This document shows positions 1 to 6,087 of a stretch of DNA of 9,645 nucleotides, piece after piece. Under the pieces are notes generated by a model that saw only the letters and a program-made list of their open reading frames with translations, ran no database searches and was not told where the DNA came from. Each line of letters starts with the position of its first letter. Position 1 is the first letter of the stretch. The stretch comes from Candidatus Bathyarchaeum sp. (GTDB lineage: Archaea; Thermoproteota; Bathyarchaeia; Bathyarchaeales; Bathyarchaeaceae): positions 1-9,645 of the forward strand of contig PIXT01000201.1 in NCBI GenBank assembly GCA_003096235.1, read 5' to 3'. The position numbers and the translations under genes are program-made.

Positions 1-317
1 AAACTCGGGCTAATTAATCATTTATGAATCCACACTCCAAATTAGCCATAAACACAAACAATCACAGATTCAACAGATTTCCAAACAAAACACAAAAACA
101 GCCTGTTTTCTGAAATTTCAAGCACAACAAAAATAGTGTGTTGATGACTACACGTATTCACACTTTCTTTCCGCATAGTAGAATACTAATAGAGGTACAT
201 TGTTGAAAACAGCCTTTTTTTCTGAAAAAATTAGCACAGCACACATTTGCTGCTAAAGTTCACACATACATTAGTAACAGTATAGCAGAGCTGAAAACAT
301 GCTCGGATTCGGGGTTT
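1..317. other. AT-rich noncoding region with imperfect repeats
   Basis: I see no convincing gene on either strand in this region. It is AT-rich and holds two imperfect direct repeats, about 97-130 and 207-243, each starting AACAGCC, followed by a T-rich run, CTGAAA and then AGCACA. A self-complementary TTTTTT-CTG-AAAAAA element lies at about 215-230. It sits just beyond the stop of the leftward translin gene. Read on the minus strand it gives T-rich runs that could end that transcript. No tRNA, box C/D RNA or CRISPR pattern could be supported here. Confidence 0.6.
97..243. repeat. Pair of imperfect direct repeats (97-130 and 207-243)
   Basis: Both copies read AACAGCCT, then a T-rich stretch, CTGAAA, a short AT-rich spacer and AGCACA(A/G)CA. 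They are about 110 bp apart and differ by a few substitutions and small indels. Two copies are too few and too degenerate for a CRISPR array. They could be a duplicated terminator, a regulator site, or the remnant of a local duplication. Confidence 0.5.
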
Positions 318-959
318 TTAGTCTTTAGTTTTGTTTTCAAGTGTTTTCTCTAGCTTTGAAATAGACTGCTCCAAAGCGCTTCTTCTAACCTCGATGGTTA
401 TGTCCCCGCGGGTTATTTCAATAAGGCGCCTAGCAACATCACATTTTCTTCTAAGACCATTAACGATTATGTAGGCGTCATCCAGAGCCGTCAACTCTAC
501 GTAGATGTGCTCCATCCACTCTAGACATTTCTCAGACGCATCTATGTTTCCTTTCCGAATCAAATTTAACGCTCTACGCCTAAGCTCCCCAATAACATCC
601 CCCAACGACAGCACATAAGGCGTCACAGGAACATCAATTTCTTTTGGGCTTGGAAACCTGCCCTCCCGAATCAAAGTAAGCAGTATGTGAGCTTCAGCAT
701 TTTCTTCAAACGCAGCCCCAACAGAGCCGCTGTAAAACAGGTAAGGATAAGTTTTTGCGGTCTCCCGAAGATTAACAAACAGCTTCTTGGCGTCTTCAAG
801 CAATGCTTTAGCGTCATCAAACCGTTCTTGGTGAGTAACTTGGATGGCTTGCTTAGAAAGACGGGTAGCCTTCCGCATGTCCCGTTGAGCATCTTCACGC
901 ACTTGCTCTCTTTGACTCAACTCTTCTTGTATCTTTTCCAAAAACTCTTTCAATGACAT
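318..959 (-). CDS. Translin/TRAX-family RNA-binding protein, probable RNase
   Basis: This is an all-helical protein of the translin family (213 aa), whose eukaryotic members form the octameric C3PO complex that binds and cuts single-stranded RNA. The central segment FEENAEA, followed after about 30 residues by LGDVIGELRRR, aligns with the QEYVEA and ADLTGELMR segments of human TRAX. The ExxE pair (residues 86 and 89) and the DxxxE pair (121 and 125) fall where the catalytic acidic residues of TRAX sit, so it looks TRAX-like and potentially catalytic rather than a pure RNA-binding translin. That alignment is from memory. I chose the ATG at 959. A TTG at 980 would add seven residues but has no visible ribosome site. 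It lies 33 bp after the taw1 stop on the same strand and is probably cotranscribed with it. The family assignment is firm, the substrate is unknown. Confidence 0.88.
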   Translation of the reverse strand: MSLKEFLEKIQEELSQREQVREDAQRDMRKATRLSKQAIQVTHQERFDDAKALLEDAKKLFVNLRETAKTYPYLFYSGSVGAAFEENAEAHILLTLIREGRFPSPKEIDVPVTPYVLSLGDVIGELRRRALNLIRKGNIDASEKCLEWMEHIYVELTALDDAYIIVNGLRRKCDVARRLIEITRGDITIEVRRSALEQSISKLEKTLENKTKD

Positions 960-992
960 AAAGTTCACAGCCAGAAACAAACCAAAAAGAGG

Positions 993-1949
993 CTAGGCTA
1001 ACTTAATAGCCTTTTCCAAACGGCTAAGCAAAACAACCCTGCTATCCGGCGACTCATCCAACATGCTGTAACCCAACTCAGAAGATAACTGAACCCCAAA
1101 ATCCTTGATTTCATTGTGAGTCGGCATGTTACTAAACTCTAAACGTAACCTCGAAAAACCTACATGCATGTAAGCCTTCGGCTCCAAGTATGTTGGATTA
1201 GCTTTTCGCACAAGCTCAGCAAAAAGCTTGGGAAACTCAAGATTCAGGTGCCTCGCCAAAGTAAACCTGATAACAGTTGGACACTTAAAGCTGGGAAGCA
1301 ACTCTAAGGTTTTGTTAAGGTTTTCCCACGCACCACCAACATGCGGACGACATATCTTAGAGAAAGCGTTCTTGTCAAACGCTGAAACAGAAACATACAG
1401 TTGAGTAGGCTCCTCACTTAAGTTAGAAAGAGCCTCAGGAACTGTTCCATTGGTTACAAGAAAAGTCGTTAACCCCCGCCTGTGAAAACCCCTGATCAAC
1501 CCATCCAAATAAGGATACATCGTGGGTTCTCCAGTCAAACTTATAGCAGCATGCTTAGGCGTAAGCGCTTCTAAACGCTTATTTTGATCCGCATTAGGGG
1601 TCGCCTTGTATCCCGTCAATATCCGCTTCTGCTCTTTGATGCAACCATCAATTATCTCTTCAGGATCATCCCAATCAGGCAACCGAGTTTCATCCCACCG
1701 TATATTGTGGTCTCCGCTCTGGGCACGCCAACAAAAAACACAACCAAGAGTACAATGAAAAACAGAGGGCGTCATCTGAAGGCACTGATGACTTTTTATT
1801 CCATAAAATTTTTGTTTATAGCAAGTTCTGTCCTGAACTATACTATTGTAGAGCCATCTGCACCGTTTCACAGCCGAATGGTTTCCCACCAGATGATACT
1901 TTTGGTGCTGCAGCATCCGAATTATTTCTTCTGGAACCAAAGATTGCAA
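993..1949 (-). CDS. taw1: tRNA 4-demethylwyosine synthase (Taw1/TYW1), radical SAM
   Basis: It converts N1-methylguanosine-37 of tRNA-Phe, using pyruvate carbons, into the tricyclic 4-demethylwyosine, the first committed step of wyosine synthesis. The radical-SAM motif CxxxCxxC is at Cys66, Cys70 and Cys73 (CTLGCVFCW). Three further cysteines, Cys30, Cys43 and Cys56, are 13 residues apart, which is the CX12CX12C signature of the second iron-sulfur cluster of archaeal TYW1. The SAM-binding LTGEPT segment is at 138-143. The 318-aa length suits the archaeal form, which lacks the eukaryotic flavodoxin domain. The start is a TTG at 1949; the next in-frame starts are a TTG three codons on and a Met at residue 12, and no strong ribosome site settles the choice. 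It is first in a leftward pair with the TRAX-like gene. Confidence 0.95.
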   Translation of the reverse strand: MQSLVPEEIIRMLQHQKYHLVGNHSAVKRCRWLYNSIVQDRTCYKQKFYGIKSHQCLQMTPSVFHCTLGCVFCWRAQSGDHNIRWDETRLPDWDDPEEIIDGCIKEQKRILTGYKATPNADQNKRLEALTPKHAAISLTGEPTMYPYLDGLIRGFHRRGLTTFLVTNGTVPEALSNLSEEPTQLYVSVSAFDKNAFSKICRPHVGGAWENLNKTLELLPSFKCPTVIRFTLARHLNLEFPKLFAELVRKANPTYLEPKAYMHVGFSRLRLEFSNMPTHNEIKDFGVQLSSELGYSMLDESPDSRVVLLSRLEKAIKLA

Positions 1950-1979
1950 AGTTTCAGCCTGCCAACCTGTTAGAAGGAT

Positions 1980-2010
1980 AAAGATTAAATCGTTGTAATA
2001 AAAACTACGT
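1980..2010. promoter_or_regulatory. Overlapping divergent promoters for taw1 and the mer operon
   Basis: The gap between the two outward-facing genes is short and AT-rich. GATTAAATCG (1983-1992) and TTGTAATAAAAA (1992-2003) can serve as TATA boxes. On the plus strand, ATTAAAT would start RNA near 2012, just before the GAGGTG ribosome site. On the minus strand, TTTTTATTA would start RNA near 1975, about 26 bases before the taw1 TTG. The two promoters would overlap, so they may compete. This comes from base composition and spacing only. Confidence 0.45.
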
Positions 2011-2032
2011 GGTGCTGAAAGAGGTGTACGTT

Positions 2033-2320
2033 GTGGTTTACAAAAAAATTGTTAAAATGGTTCCCGTTGAAAAACGAGAAACACTTTCAGATAAACTCCT
2101 AAACTACTTGTTAAAGACTAAAAAAGAAGCAAAGATGCCCAGTAGCATGGCACACTGCTTCCTTAGCCAATGGCAAAGAGGAACATTCGACGATGAAACT
2201 GGTCTTGCAGTCCTCCTTGAGGCAACTGCAACAGTTGAACCCGAGAAAACAGCAGAATTTGTGAAAAACGATTTGCAGTTAGCCGAAGCTGCAAGAGCAA
2301 TCCAAGAGGCAACAGGATAG
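2033..2320 (+). CDS. Small helical protein of unknown function upstream of mer
   Basis: I do not recognise this 95-aa protein. It is charged, predicted helical, and has no membrane segment, signal peptide or metal motif. The most distinctive stretch is PSSMAHCFLSQWQRGTFDDE near the middle, followed by a Glu/Ala-rich helix. The start chosen is the GTG at 2033, seven bases after a near-perfect GAGGTG ribosome site at 2021-2026. In-frame GTG codons at 2009 and 2012 would place the start before that site and close to the inferred transcript start. The stop is 13 bp before mer and overlaps the AGGAG that serves mer, so the two are very likely one operon. A role linked to Mer or C1 metabolism is suggested only by this context. 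Confidence 0.8.
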   Translation: MVYKKIVKMVPVEKRETLSDKLLNYLLKTKKEAKMPSSMAHCFLSQWQRGTFDDETGLAVLLEATATVEPEKTAEFVKNDLQLAEAARAIQEATG

Positions 2321-2333
2321 GAGTTGTTTTGAA

Positions 2334-3329
2334 ATGGTAAAATTTGGAGTAGAATTTGTTCCAAAAGAAGCATACTGGAAAACAGTCTATTATGCAATTC
2401 AATCCGAGAAAAGAGGCTTTGACAACCTGTGGATAACAGACCACTACAACAACCGCAACGTCTACGTTACCCTAGCAGCAACCGCAATGTATACCAAAAA
2501 AATTATTTTTGGTCCAGGAGTAACCAACCCATTCATGGTCAATCCAATTATGACCACACAATCTCTGGCAACATTAGATGAACTAGCTCCGGGACGCGTT
2601 GTACTAGGAATGGGCGCAGGAGACAAAACAACTCTTGCATCAACAGGAATAGAGGCAAAAAAGCAGCTATCAGCAGTTGTAGACGCCATTGCAATATTTA
2701 AGGCAATGCTGGAAGGAAAAAGCGTCAACTATGAAGGAAACGTCTTCAAAGTATCAGGCACAAAATTCAACTTTAAACCAAGAGGACAAATTCCAGTCTA
2801 CATAGGAGCCCAAGGACCCAAGATGCTTGCCACCGCCGGAAAAATCGGCGACGGAGTTCTAATCAATGCTTCACACCCCAAAGATGTGGACTACGCAGTT
2901 TCACAGATAAAGAAGGGAGTAGACGAAGCAGGAAAAAGCATGTCAGACGTAGATGTTACAGCCTACACATCATTTTCGGTGCACAAGAAACAAGAAAAAG
3001 CAGAAAAAGCAGCATCCCCAGTAGTTGCATTCATAGTTGCGGGCAGCCCAGACGTAATACTGCAAAGACATGGACTAAACTTGGAAGCAGCAAACAAGAT
3101 TCGAGGCGCCCTAAAGAAAGGCGACTTCGGCACAGCCTTTGGCTCAGTGTCCCCAGAAATGATAGAAGCATTCTCTATCGCAGGTACACCCGACATATGC
3201 AACCAAAAAATAACTAGACTGCTTAAAGCGGGAATAACCCAGTTCGTTGTAGGATCACCCATAGGACCAAACGTCCGGAAATCCATCGACCTCATAAGCG
3301 AACAGGTAATTCCACAATTCAAAGAATAA
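2334..3329 (+). CDS. mer: 5,10-methylenetetrahydromethanopterin reductase (Mer), F420-dependent
   Basis: Mer is a cytoplasmic flavin-free enzyme of the bacterial-luciferase-like F420-dependent family. It reversibly reduces methylene-H4MPT to methyl-H4MPT with reduced F420 in the archaeal methyl branch. The 331-aa length matches the family. Family landmarks seen are the N-terminal FGVEFVP strand, WITDHYNNRNVYVTL (33-47), FGPGVTNPF (59-67), LDELAPGRVVLGMGAGDK (81-98) and PVYIGAQGPKML (154-165). These fit true Mer better than the generic F420 luciferase-like enzymes. An AGGAG at 2319-2323 overlaps the stop of the upstream gene, ten bases before the ATG. The gene ends before a hairpin at 3351-3373. 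Mer occurs in non-methanogenic archaea with a Wood-Ljungdahl pathway, so it does not prove methanogenesis. Confidence 0.93.
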   Translation: MVKFGVEFVPKEAYWKTVYYAIQSEKRGFDNLWITDHYNNRNVYVTLAATAMYTKKIIFGPGVTNPFMVNPIMTTQSLATLDELAPGRVVLGMGAGDKTTLASTGIEAKKQLSAVVDAIAIFKAMLEGKSVNYEGNVFKVSGTKFNFKPRGQIPVYIGAQGPKMLATAGKIGDGVLINASHPKDVDYAVSQIKKGVDEAGKSMSDVDVTAYTSFSVHKKQEKAEKAASPVVAFIVAGSPDVILQRHGLNLEAANKIRGALKKGDFGTAFGSVSPEMIEAFSIAGTPDICNQKITRLLKAGITQFVVGSPIGPNVRKSIDLISEQVIPQFKE

Positions 3330-3350
3330 ACCAGCAAAAACCCCAAAAAA

Positions 3351-3407
3351 TGCCCTTTTATCAAAAAAGGGCACAATCTACACCCTTTTCTCACTTTTTT
3401 GTAACTG
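3351..3407 (+). terminator. Hairpin plus T-rich tail after mer
   Basis: TGCCCTTTT (3351-3359) pairs perfectly with AAAAGGGCA (3365-3373) around a five-base loop. A pyrimidine-rich stretch with T runs follows, ending in TTTTTT near 3405. Archaeal termination depends mainly on T tracts, so the tail may matter more than the stem. It is well placed to end the mer operon before the next promoter. Confidence 0.65.
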
Positions 3408-3457
3408 CTTCAAAAGACAAAAAGCAAATTGTAAGTTTGTATTTGAAAAACAAAAAA

Positions 3458-3464
3458 TTTATAA
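3458..3464 (+). promoter_or_regulatory. TATA box for the cysteine-rich gene
   Basis: TTTATAA follows an A-rich stretch that could act as the TFB element. A transcript start about 25 bases on, near 3488, leaves a leader of roughly 30-60 bases depending on which start codon is used. This is inferred from sequence and position only. Confidence 0.45.
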
Positions 3465-3545
3465 CGTTCCGTGGTTGAAGCATATTTTGCTGATATGACG
3501 TAAACTGCAAAAAAGTTTTTGTTCGAACGAAGGTCGTGGCACATA

Positions 3546-3833
3546 TTGGTTGAAACGAAATATTGTTCCCCCAAATGTCGTTTGTTTAAATGTATGAAAC
3601 GAGCTGTAATCTACCAAGGAAACCGAATCTGGTGCAGATGGACTGATGAAGAATGCAGTGTAGCAAACTGTAGCTACGCAACATGCGTAAGAAGACAGTT
3701 GCTGCCTGGCGGAGTATGCGGCGAATCTGTGAAACGCAAAACAGTTGAACTTAGACCCGAAGAAGACATGATGCCATCCGTGAAATTCAAAAGTAAAGCC
3801 CTACGAAAACTAAGAGACAACGAGTTTTACTAG
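3546..3833 (+). CDS. Small eight-cysteine protein, probable metal-binding, unknown function
   Basis: I do not recognise the family. Within about 55 residues it has eight cysteines spaced CX3CX4CX13CX6CX4CX4CX10C, starting KYCSPKC and including WCRW and ATCVRR. That is enough for two zinc sites or one or two iron-sulfur clusters. A basic and acidic tail follows, with no membrane segment. The start is uncertain. A TTG at 3546 (95 aa, AGGT about 12 bases upstream) keeps all eight cysteines. A TTG at 3519 (104 aa) has no visible ribosome site. An ATG at 3594 (79 aa) would lose the first three cysteines. It stands alone between the mer terminator and the convergent arginine decarboxylase gene, with its own TATA box. 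The many Arg/Lys residues would suit nucleic acid contact, but that is speculation. Confidence 0.75.
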   Translation: MVETKYCSPKCRLFKCMKRAVIYQGNRIWCRWTDEECSVANCSYATCVRRQLLPGGVCGESVKRKTVELRPEEDMMPSVKFKSKALRKLRDNEFY

Positions 3834-3979
3834 TTTAGCTTCACCTGTTCCAGTTCTATATTTCCAAAAACTGGTGTACTGCTCTATCGGGGTAGCTTAA
3901 GCCACATTTAGGCAAATAACAAGGCTCACCAGCAGTTTTACAGAAAGTGAACAACCTAGAAAGCAGTTCTAAAAATACA

Positions 3980-4522
3980 TTAAGGCACAAAAACTGCTGC
4001 TGCAAGAACCGTTGTCCATTGACCAGATTTTTCTCCTTTTGCTGATTGCGTTATGTTACTTGTTTTAATAATCATCCCACTAGTTTTGAAAATCTGCTTT
4101 TTCTCGTCCCATGCTTGCTCAGAGTCAAAAGGAATTCCCATAGTGGTCGCCAACATGGTTGCAGCCAAATCCTCAGCATAGTTTCCCGCTGCTCCTGCGG
4201 ATTGACCAAAAGAATGATGCTCTGAAAGATAGCCATAACTGTCCTTTTTTGCAGGAATTGCCATGCCAATAGAGGCTGCAATCAACCGGTGGGGCTCCTG
4301 AACAGAATTTTTGGACATAACGGCAAATGTTATCTCTCCGGGGTGAAGCATCTTCAAGCCCCTCTCTTTAGAGACAATTTTGCATCCGGGCGGCAGTATA
4401 CTAGAAACAGTCACTATGTTACATGCCTGTATACCTGCGTTTCTCAGAGCTAACTCAAAAGACTGTAGCCAGTCCTTATGTTTACCTACACCCTTTGTCA
4501 GGAAGACATATCTCGGAATCAT
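3980..4522 (-). CDS. pdaD: Pyruvoyl-dependent arginine decarboxylase (PvlArgDC)
   Basis: It decarboxylates arginine to agmatine, the entry point to archaeal polyamines and to agmatidine of tRNA-Ile2. The proenzyme cuts itself between two serines, and the second becomes the pyruvoyl cofactor. Here the VSSILPPGC motif puts the cleavage between Ser40 and Ser41, matching the SSIMPP site of the Methanocaldococcus jannaschii enzyme. [10 protein letters not shown] in the middle and the hydrophobic C-terminal [11 protein letters not shown] are also family-like. The 180-aa length is normal. The ATG at 4522 is preferred over a TTG at 4531 because GGTGGT lies nine bases before the ATG. It follows the DHS-family gene by 68 bp on the same strand. 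A TATA-like TTTAAATT at 4568-4575 may give it an extra promoter. Confidence 0.93.
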   Translation of the reverse strand: MIPRYVFLTKGVGKHKDWLQSFELALRNAGIQACNIVTVSSILPPGCKIVSKERGLKMLHPGEITFAVMSKNSVQEPHRLIAASIGMAIPAKKDSYGYLSEHHSFGQSAGAAGNYAEDLAATMLATTMGIPFDSEQAWDEKKQIFKTSGMIIKTSNITQSAKGEKSGQWTTVLAAAVFVP

Positions 4523-4567
4523 CGCGCTCAAACCACCAAGACCGAATTAGTTACCAGTTTACATTCC

Positions 4568-4575
4568 AATTTAAA
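4568..4575 (-). promoter_or_regulatory. Possible internal TATA box for the arginine decarboxylase gene
   Basis: Read on the minus strand, GACAAGTTTAAATTGG has a TATA-like core in the gap after the DHS-family gene. RNA starting about 25 bases on, near 4546, would leave a short leader containing the GGTGGT ribosome site at 4532-4537. Readthrough from the upstream gene is equally possible. Confidence 0.35.
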
Positions 4576-4590
4576 CTTGTCTTTTTGGGT

Positions 4591-5655
4591 CTAAACCTTC
4601 GGGAAAAGCCATGAAAAGTCTGGAGCCCGTTTCTTGCGCACATCAGGCTTTACTCGTTCGTTGAGTGCATGCGTTATAAGAGGCAAAGCAATGGTTGCGT
4701 CACAGTAACAGGTAACATCTTTTCCTTTACCTGAAACTTTGCCCCAGCTTTTAGCTTCCTCAAGAGTGCATCCTGATAGTCCACCCCATTGCGGAGAATC
4801 AGTTGTAATTTGAATGGCATACTTGTGGGGATAATAGTATTCCTGCAAGCTTTTACGACAATTGCCGTCTCTTCCAGGTATCTTCTGATCCATAGTTTTC
4901 GGCGAAATCGATATTGCTAGGAGCTGCGTGAAATCTTTTGGCACCCCGCCTCCAACATATATAACGGCTGTGTCTTTGGTTTTTTCGCCTATACCTACAA
5001 ACTGGTCGAACTCTTTGACCTGATCCACTATCAGGGTGTGTCCCTCATTTTTTGCCATTAAAACTGCTTCCCCGTATGCGCTGTCGAGCATTGCAGGACT
5101 AAATATGGGGACACCATGCTCTGCTGCAGTTGCGGTTATGCTTTGTATCTTCTTTTTGCTTAACCATTTGCCAAGTAAATGCAAAATTTCCATTGAGGAA
5201 TAGGGATTATTAGGTTTGAGGGTGAGCAGAAACTCTGTTAGGAGTTCTTCCATTTTTCTGTAGTCAGTTTCTATGCCGTAAACGTCGTAGTATCTGTTAA
5301 TGTCCGCCGCCAGAAGCTCTTCATCGTTAACGTTTTTGGTTGCTTGCCAGTATCCAAGCCCCATAGCATCAACGATGTCCTCTGACACGTTTGCACCTGT
5401 AGAAACAATAACGTCAACGAACCTGTTTTTGATGAGCCAATTAACCAGCGTCCACTGTCCAGCAGTGCTCATGGAACCAGCTAAACCCAAAACGATTACA
5501 AGGTCGTCTTCTTTCACCATTTTCTCCCATAGGTCCACGGCTTCTGATAGTTTTCTGCCTTGATATGCGGTTTTGCCCATTTCAGAAATAAGCTGAGAAA
5601 CAGATTTCTCTGTAACGTTAAAGCCTTCAACTTTCTTAGTCAAAGGAACTCCCAT
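4591..5655 (-). CDS. Deoxyhypusine synthase family protein (possibly a DHS-like polyamine enzyme)
   Basis: Deoxyhypusine synthase moves the aminobutyl group of spermidine to a lysine of aIF5A using NAD. DHS-like relatives make homospermidine or other polyamines. The 354-aa protein has GLAGSMSTAG (57-66), STGANVSED (85-93), EHGVPIFSPAMLDS (179-192), GGGVPK (235-240) and SGCTLEEAKSWGK ending at Lys306, the position of the catalytic Lys329 of the human enzyme. Trp304 and Glu300 match human Trp327 and Glu323. Two points are odd. The residue after GGGVPK is Asp where human DHS has the substrate-contacting His288, and about 20 extra residues separate GGGVPK from the AIQITTDSPQWGG block, as I recall for bacterial-type DHS-like proteins. 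The start is the ATG at 5655, ten bases after AGGAG; a longer reading to 5694 starts at a non-ATG codon. Family sure, acceptor not. Confidence 0.88.
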   Translation of the reverse strand: MGVPLTKKVEGFNVTEKSVSQLISEMGKTAYQGRKLSEAVDLWEKMVKEDDLVIVLGLAGSMSTAGQWTLVNWLIKNRFVDVIVSTGANVSEDIVDAMGLGYWQATKNVNDEELLAADINRYYDVYGIETDYRKMEELLTEFLLTLKPNNPYSSMEILHLLGKWLSKKKIQSITATAAEHGVPIFSPAMLDSAYGEAVLMAKNEGHTLIVDQVKEFDQFVGIGEKTKDTAVIYVGGGVPKDFTQLLAISISPKTMDQKIPGRDGNCRKSLQEYYYPHKYAIQITTDSPQWGGLSGCTLEEAKSWGKVSGKGKDVTCYCDATIALPLITHALNERVKPDVRKKRAPDFSWLFPKV

Positions 5656-5700
5656 ATCTTTTCGTCTCCTTTTTAAATTCAGAAAACACTGCAAGACTTG

Positions 5701-5710
5701 TATTTAAATA
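5701..5710 (-). promoter_or_regulatory. TATA box for the DHS-family gene
   Basis: TATTTAAATA is a ten-base palindrome, so it reads the same on the minus strand. RNA starting about 25 bases on, near 5680, would give a leader of about 25 bases carrying the AGGAG at 5665-5670. This also supports the ATG at 5655 over any start further upstream. Confidence 0.55.
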
Positions 5711-5786
5711 TGAGCTTACAGCAAATCGCCTAAAAAACGGCGTATGTAACGAAAATCAGCCAAAATAAAGACAGAATACTCTAGCA

Positions 5787-5816
5787 TAAAAACTAGATGA
5801 TATTTTTGCAAAAAAT
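5787..5816 (-). terminator. T-tract terminator after rpoP
   Basis: On the minus strand the rpoP stop is followed within about ten bases by a run of six T (5815-5810) and then a run of five T (5792-5788). The second run lies in the loop of a weak TCTAG/CTAGA stem (5780-5797). TTTTTGCAAAAA (5803-5814) is a perfect palindrome. T runs alone are enough for archaeal termination. Confidence 0.5.
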
Positions 5817-5825
5817 CTGTTTATT

Positions 5826-5996
5826 TTATCCTGTGGAGACCCGTTTAACTACGGGAGGTCTTTTCTTTTTGAGGACTCGGTAACCACAGTAGGTGCATTT
5901 TACTCCTCCGCCGCGCAACTCAAGTTCTTCGGTTTTAACTTTGGCGCCACATTTCACACATTCATAGGTGAGTCCACGTGCAGCTCGTTCTGACAT
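5826..5996 (-). CDS. rpoP: DNA-directed RNA polymerase subunit P (Rpo12/RpoP)
   Basis: This small zinc-binding core subunit of archaeal RNA polymerase is the counterpart of eukaryotic Rpb12. The 56-aa reading frame gives TYECVKCGAKV, an acidic linker, GGVKCTYCGYRVL and a basic tail RPPVVKRV. The two CxxC pairs (Cys13/16 and Cys34/37) bind one zinc. Length, spacing and the basic C-terminus match the family. The ATG at 5996 has AGAGG eight bases upstream (6005-6010) and a TATA-like ATTTAAAT at 6036-6043. In many archaea rpoP follows the L37Ae ribosomal protein gene, but here its upstream neighbour is a divergent sugar-nucleotide dehydrogenase, so it is probably transcribed alone. The frame is easily missed because it is short. 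Confidence 0.95.
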   Translation of the reverse strand: MSERAARGLTYECVKCGAKVKTEELELRGGGVKCTYCGYRVLKKKRPPVVKRVSTG

Positions 5997-6035
5997 AATA
6001 TAAGCCTCTAAACTTGGTTAACGATGCCTCAGAGG

Positions 6036-6043
6036 ATTTAAAT
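6036..6043. promoter_or_regulatory. Palindromic TATA element between rpoP and the UDP-sugar dehydrogenase gene
   Basis: ATTTAAAT reads the same on both strands and sits midway in the 91-bp divergent gap. Leftward it would start RNA near 6014, just before the rpoP ribosome site. Rightward it would start RNA near 6066, about 22 bases before the GTG of the dehydrogenase. One element could therefore serve both genes. No better TATA candidate for the rightward gene is visible. Confidence 0.45.
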
Positions 6044-6087
6044 GTTTTCTATTTTGTGCAAAACAACGGTCTGAATGCGGTCTAAGT

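Noticed and set aside
139..226. Possible box C/D guide RNA (TTGATGA at 141-147, CTGA near 222)
   Set aside because: The C box has the wrong first base, the boxes are too far apart, and no C'/D' pair lies between them.
97..243. CRISPR array
   Set aside because: Only two degenerate copies at an uneven length and a 110-bp spacing, with no cas genes in the window.
1584..1973. 129-aa plus-strand open frame opposite taw1
   Set aside because: It is fully antisense to a gene with all six cluster cysteines in place, has no family features and no ribosome site.
2334..3329. Reading mer as proof of a methanogen
   Set aside because: Mer is common in non-methanogenic archaea with an H4MPT Wood-Ljungdahl branch, and no methyl-coenzyme M reductase gene is in the window.
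2962..3394. 143-aa minus-strand open frame opposite mer
   Set aside because: It is antisense to a well-supported Mer reading frame and runs through the terminator hairpin. The cysteines look like chance.
3834..3979. Possible tRNA or small RNA in the convergent gap
   Set aside because: There is no T-loop GTTCNANNC with a matching acceptor stem. Only a six-base stem (3850-3855 with 3869-3874) and a short GCTTAAGC palindrome are present.
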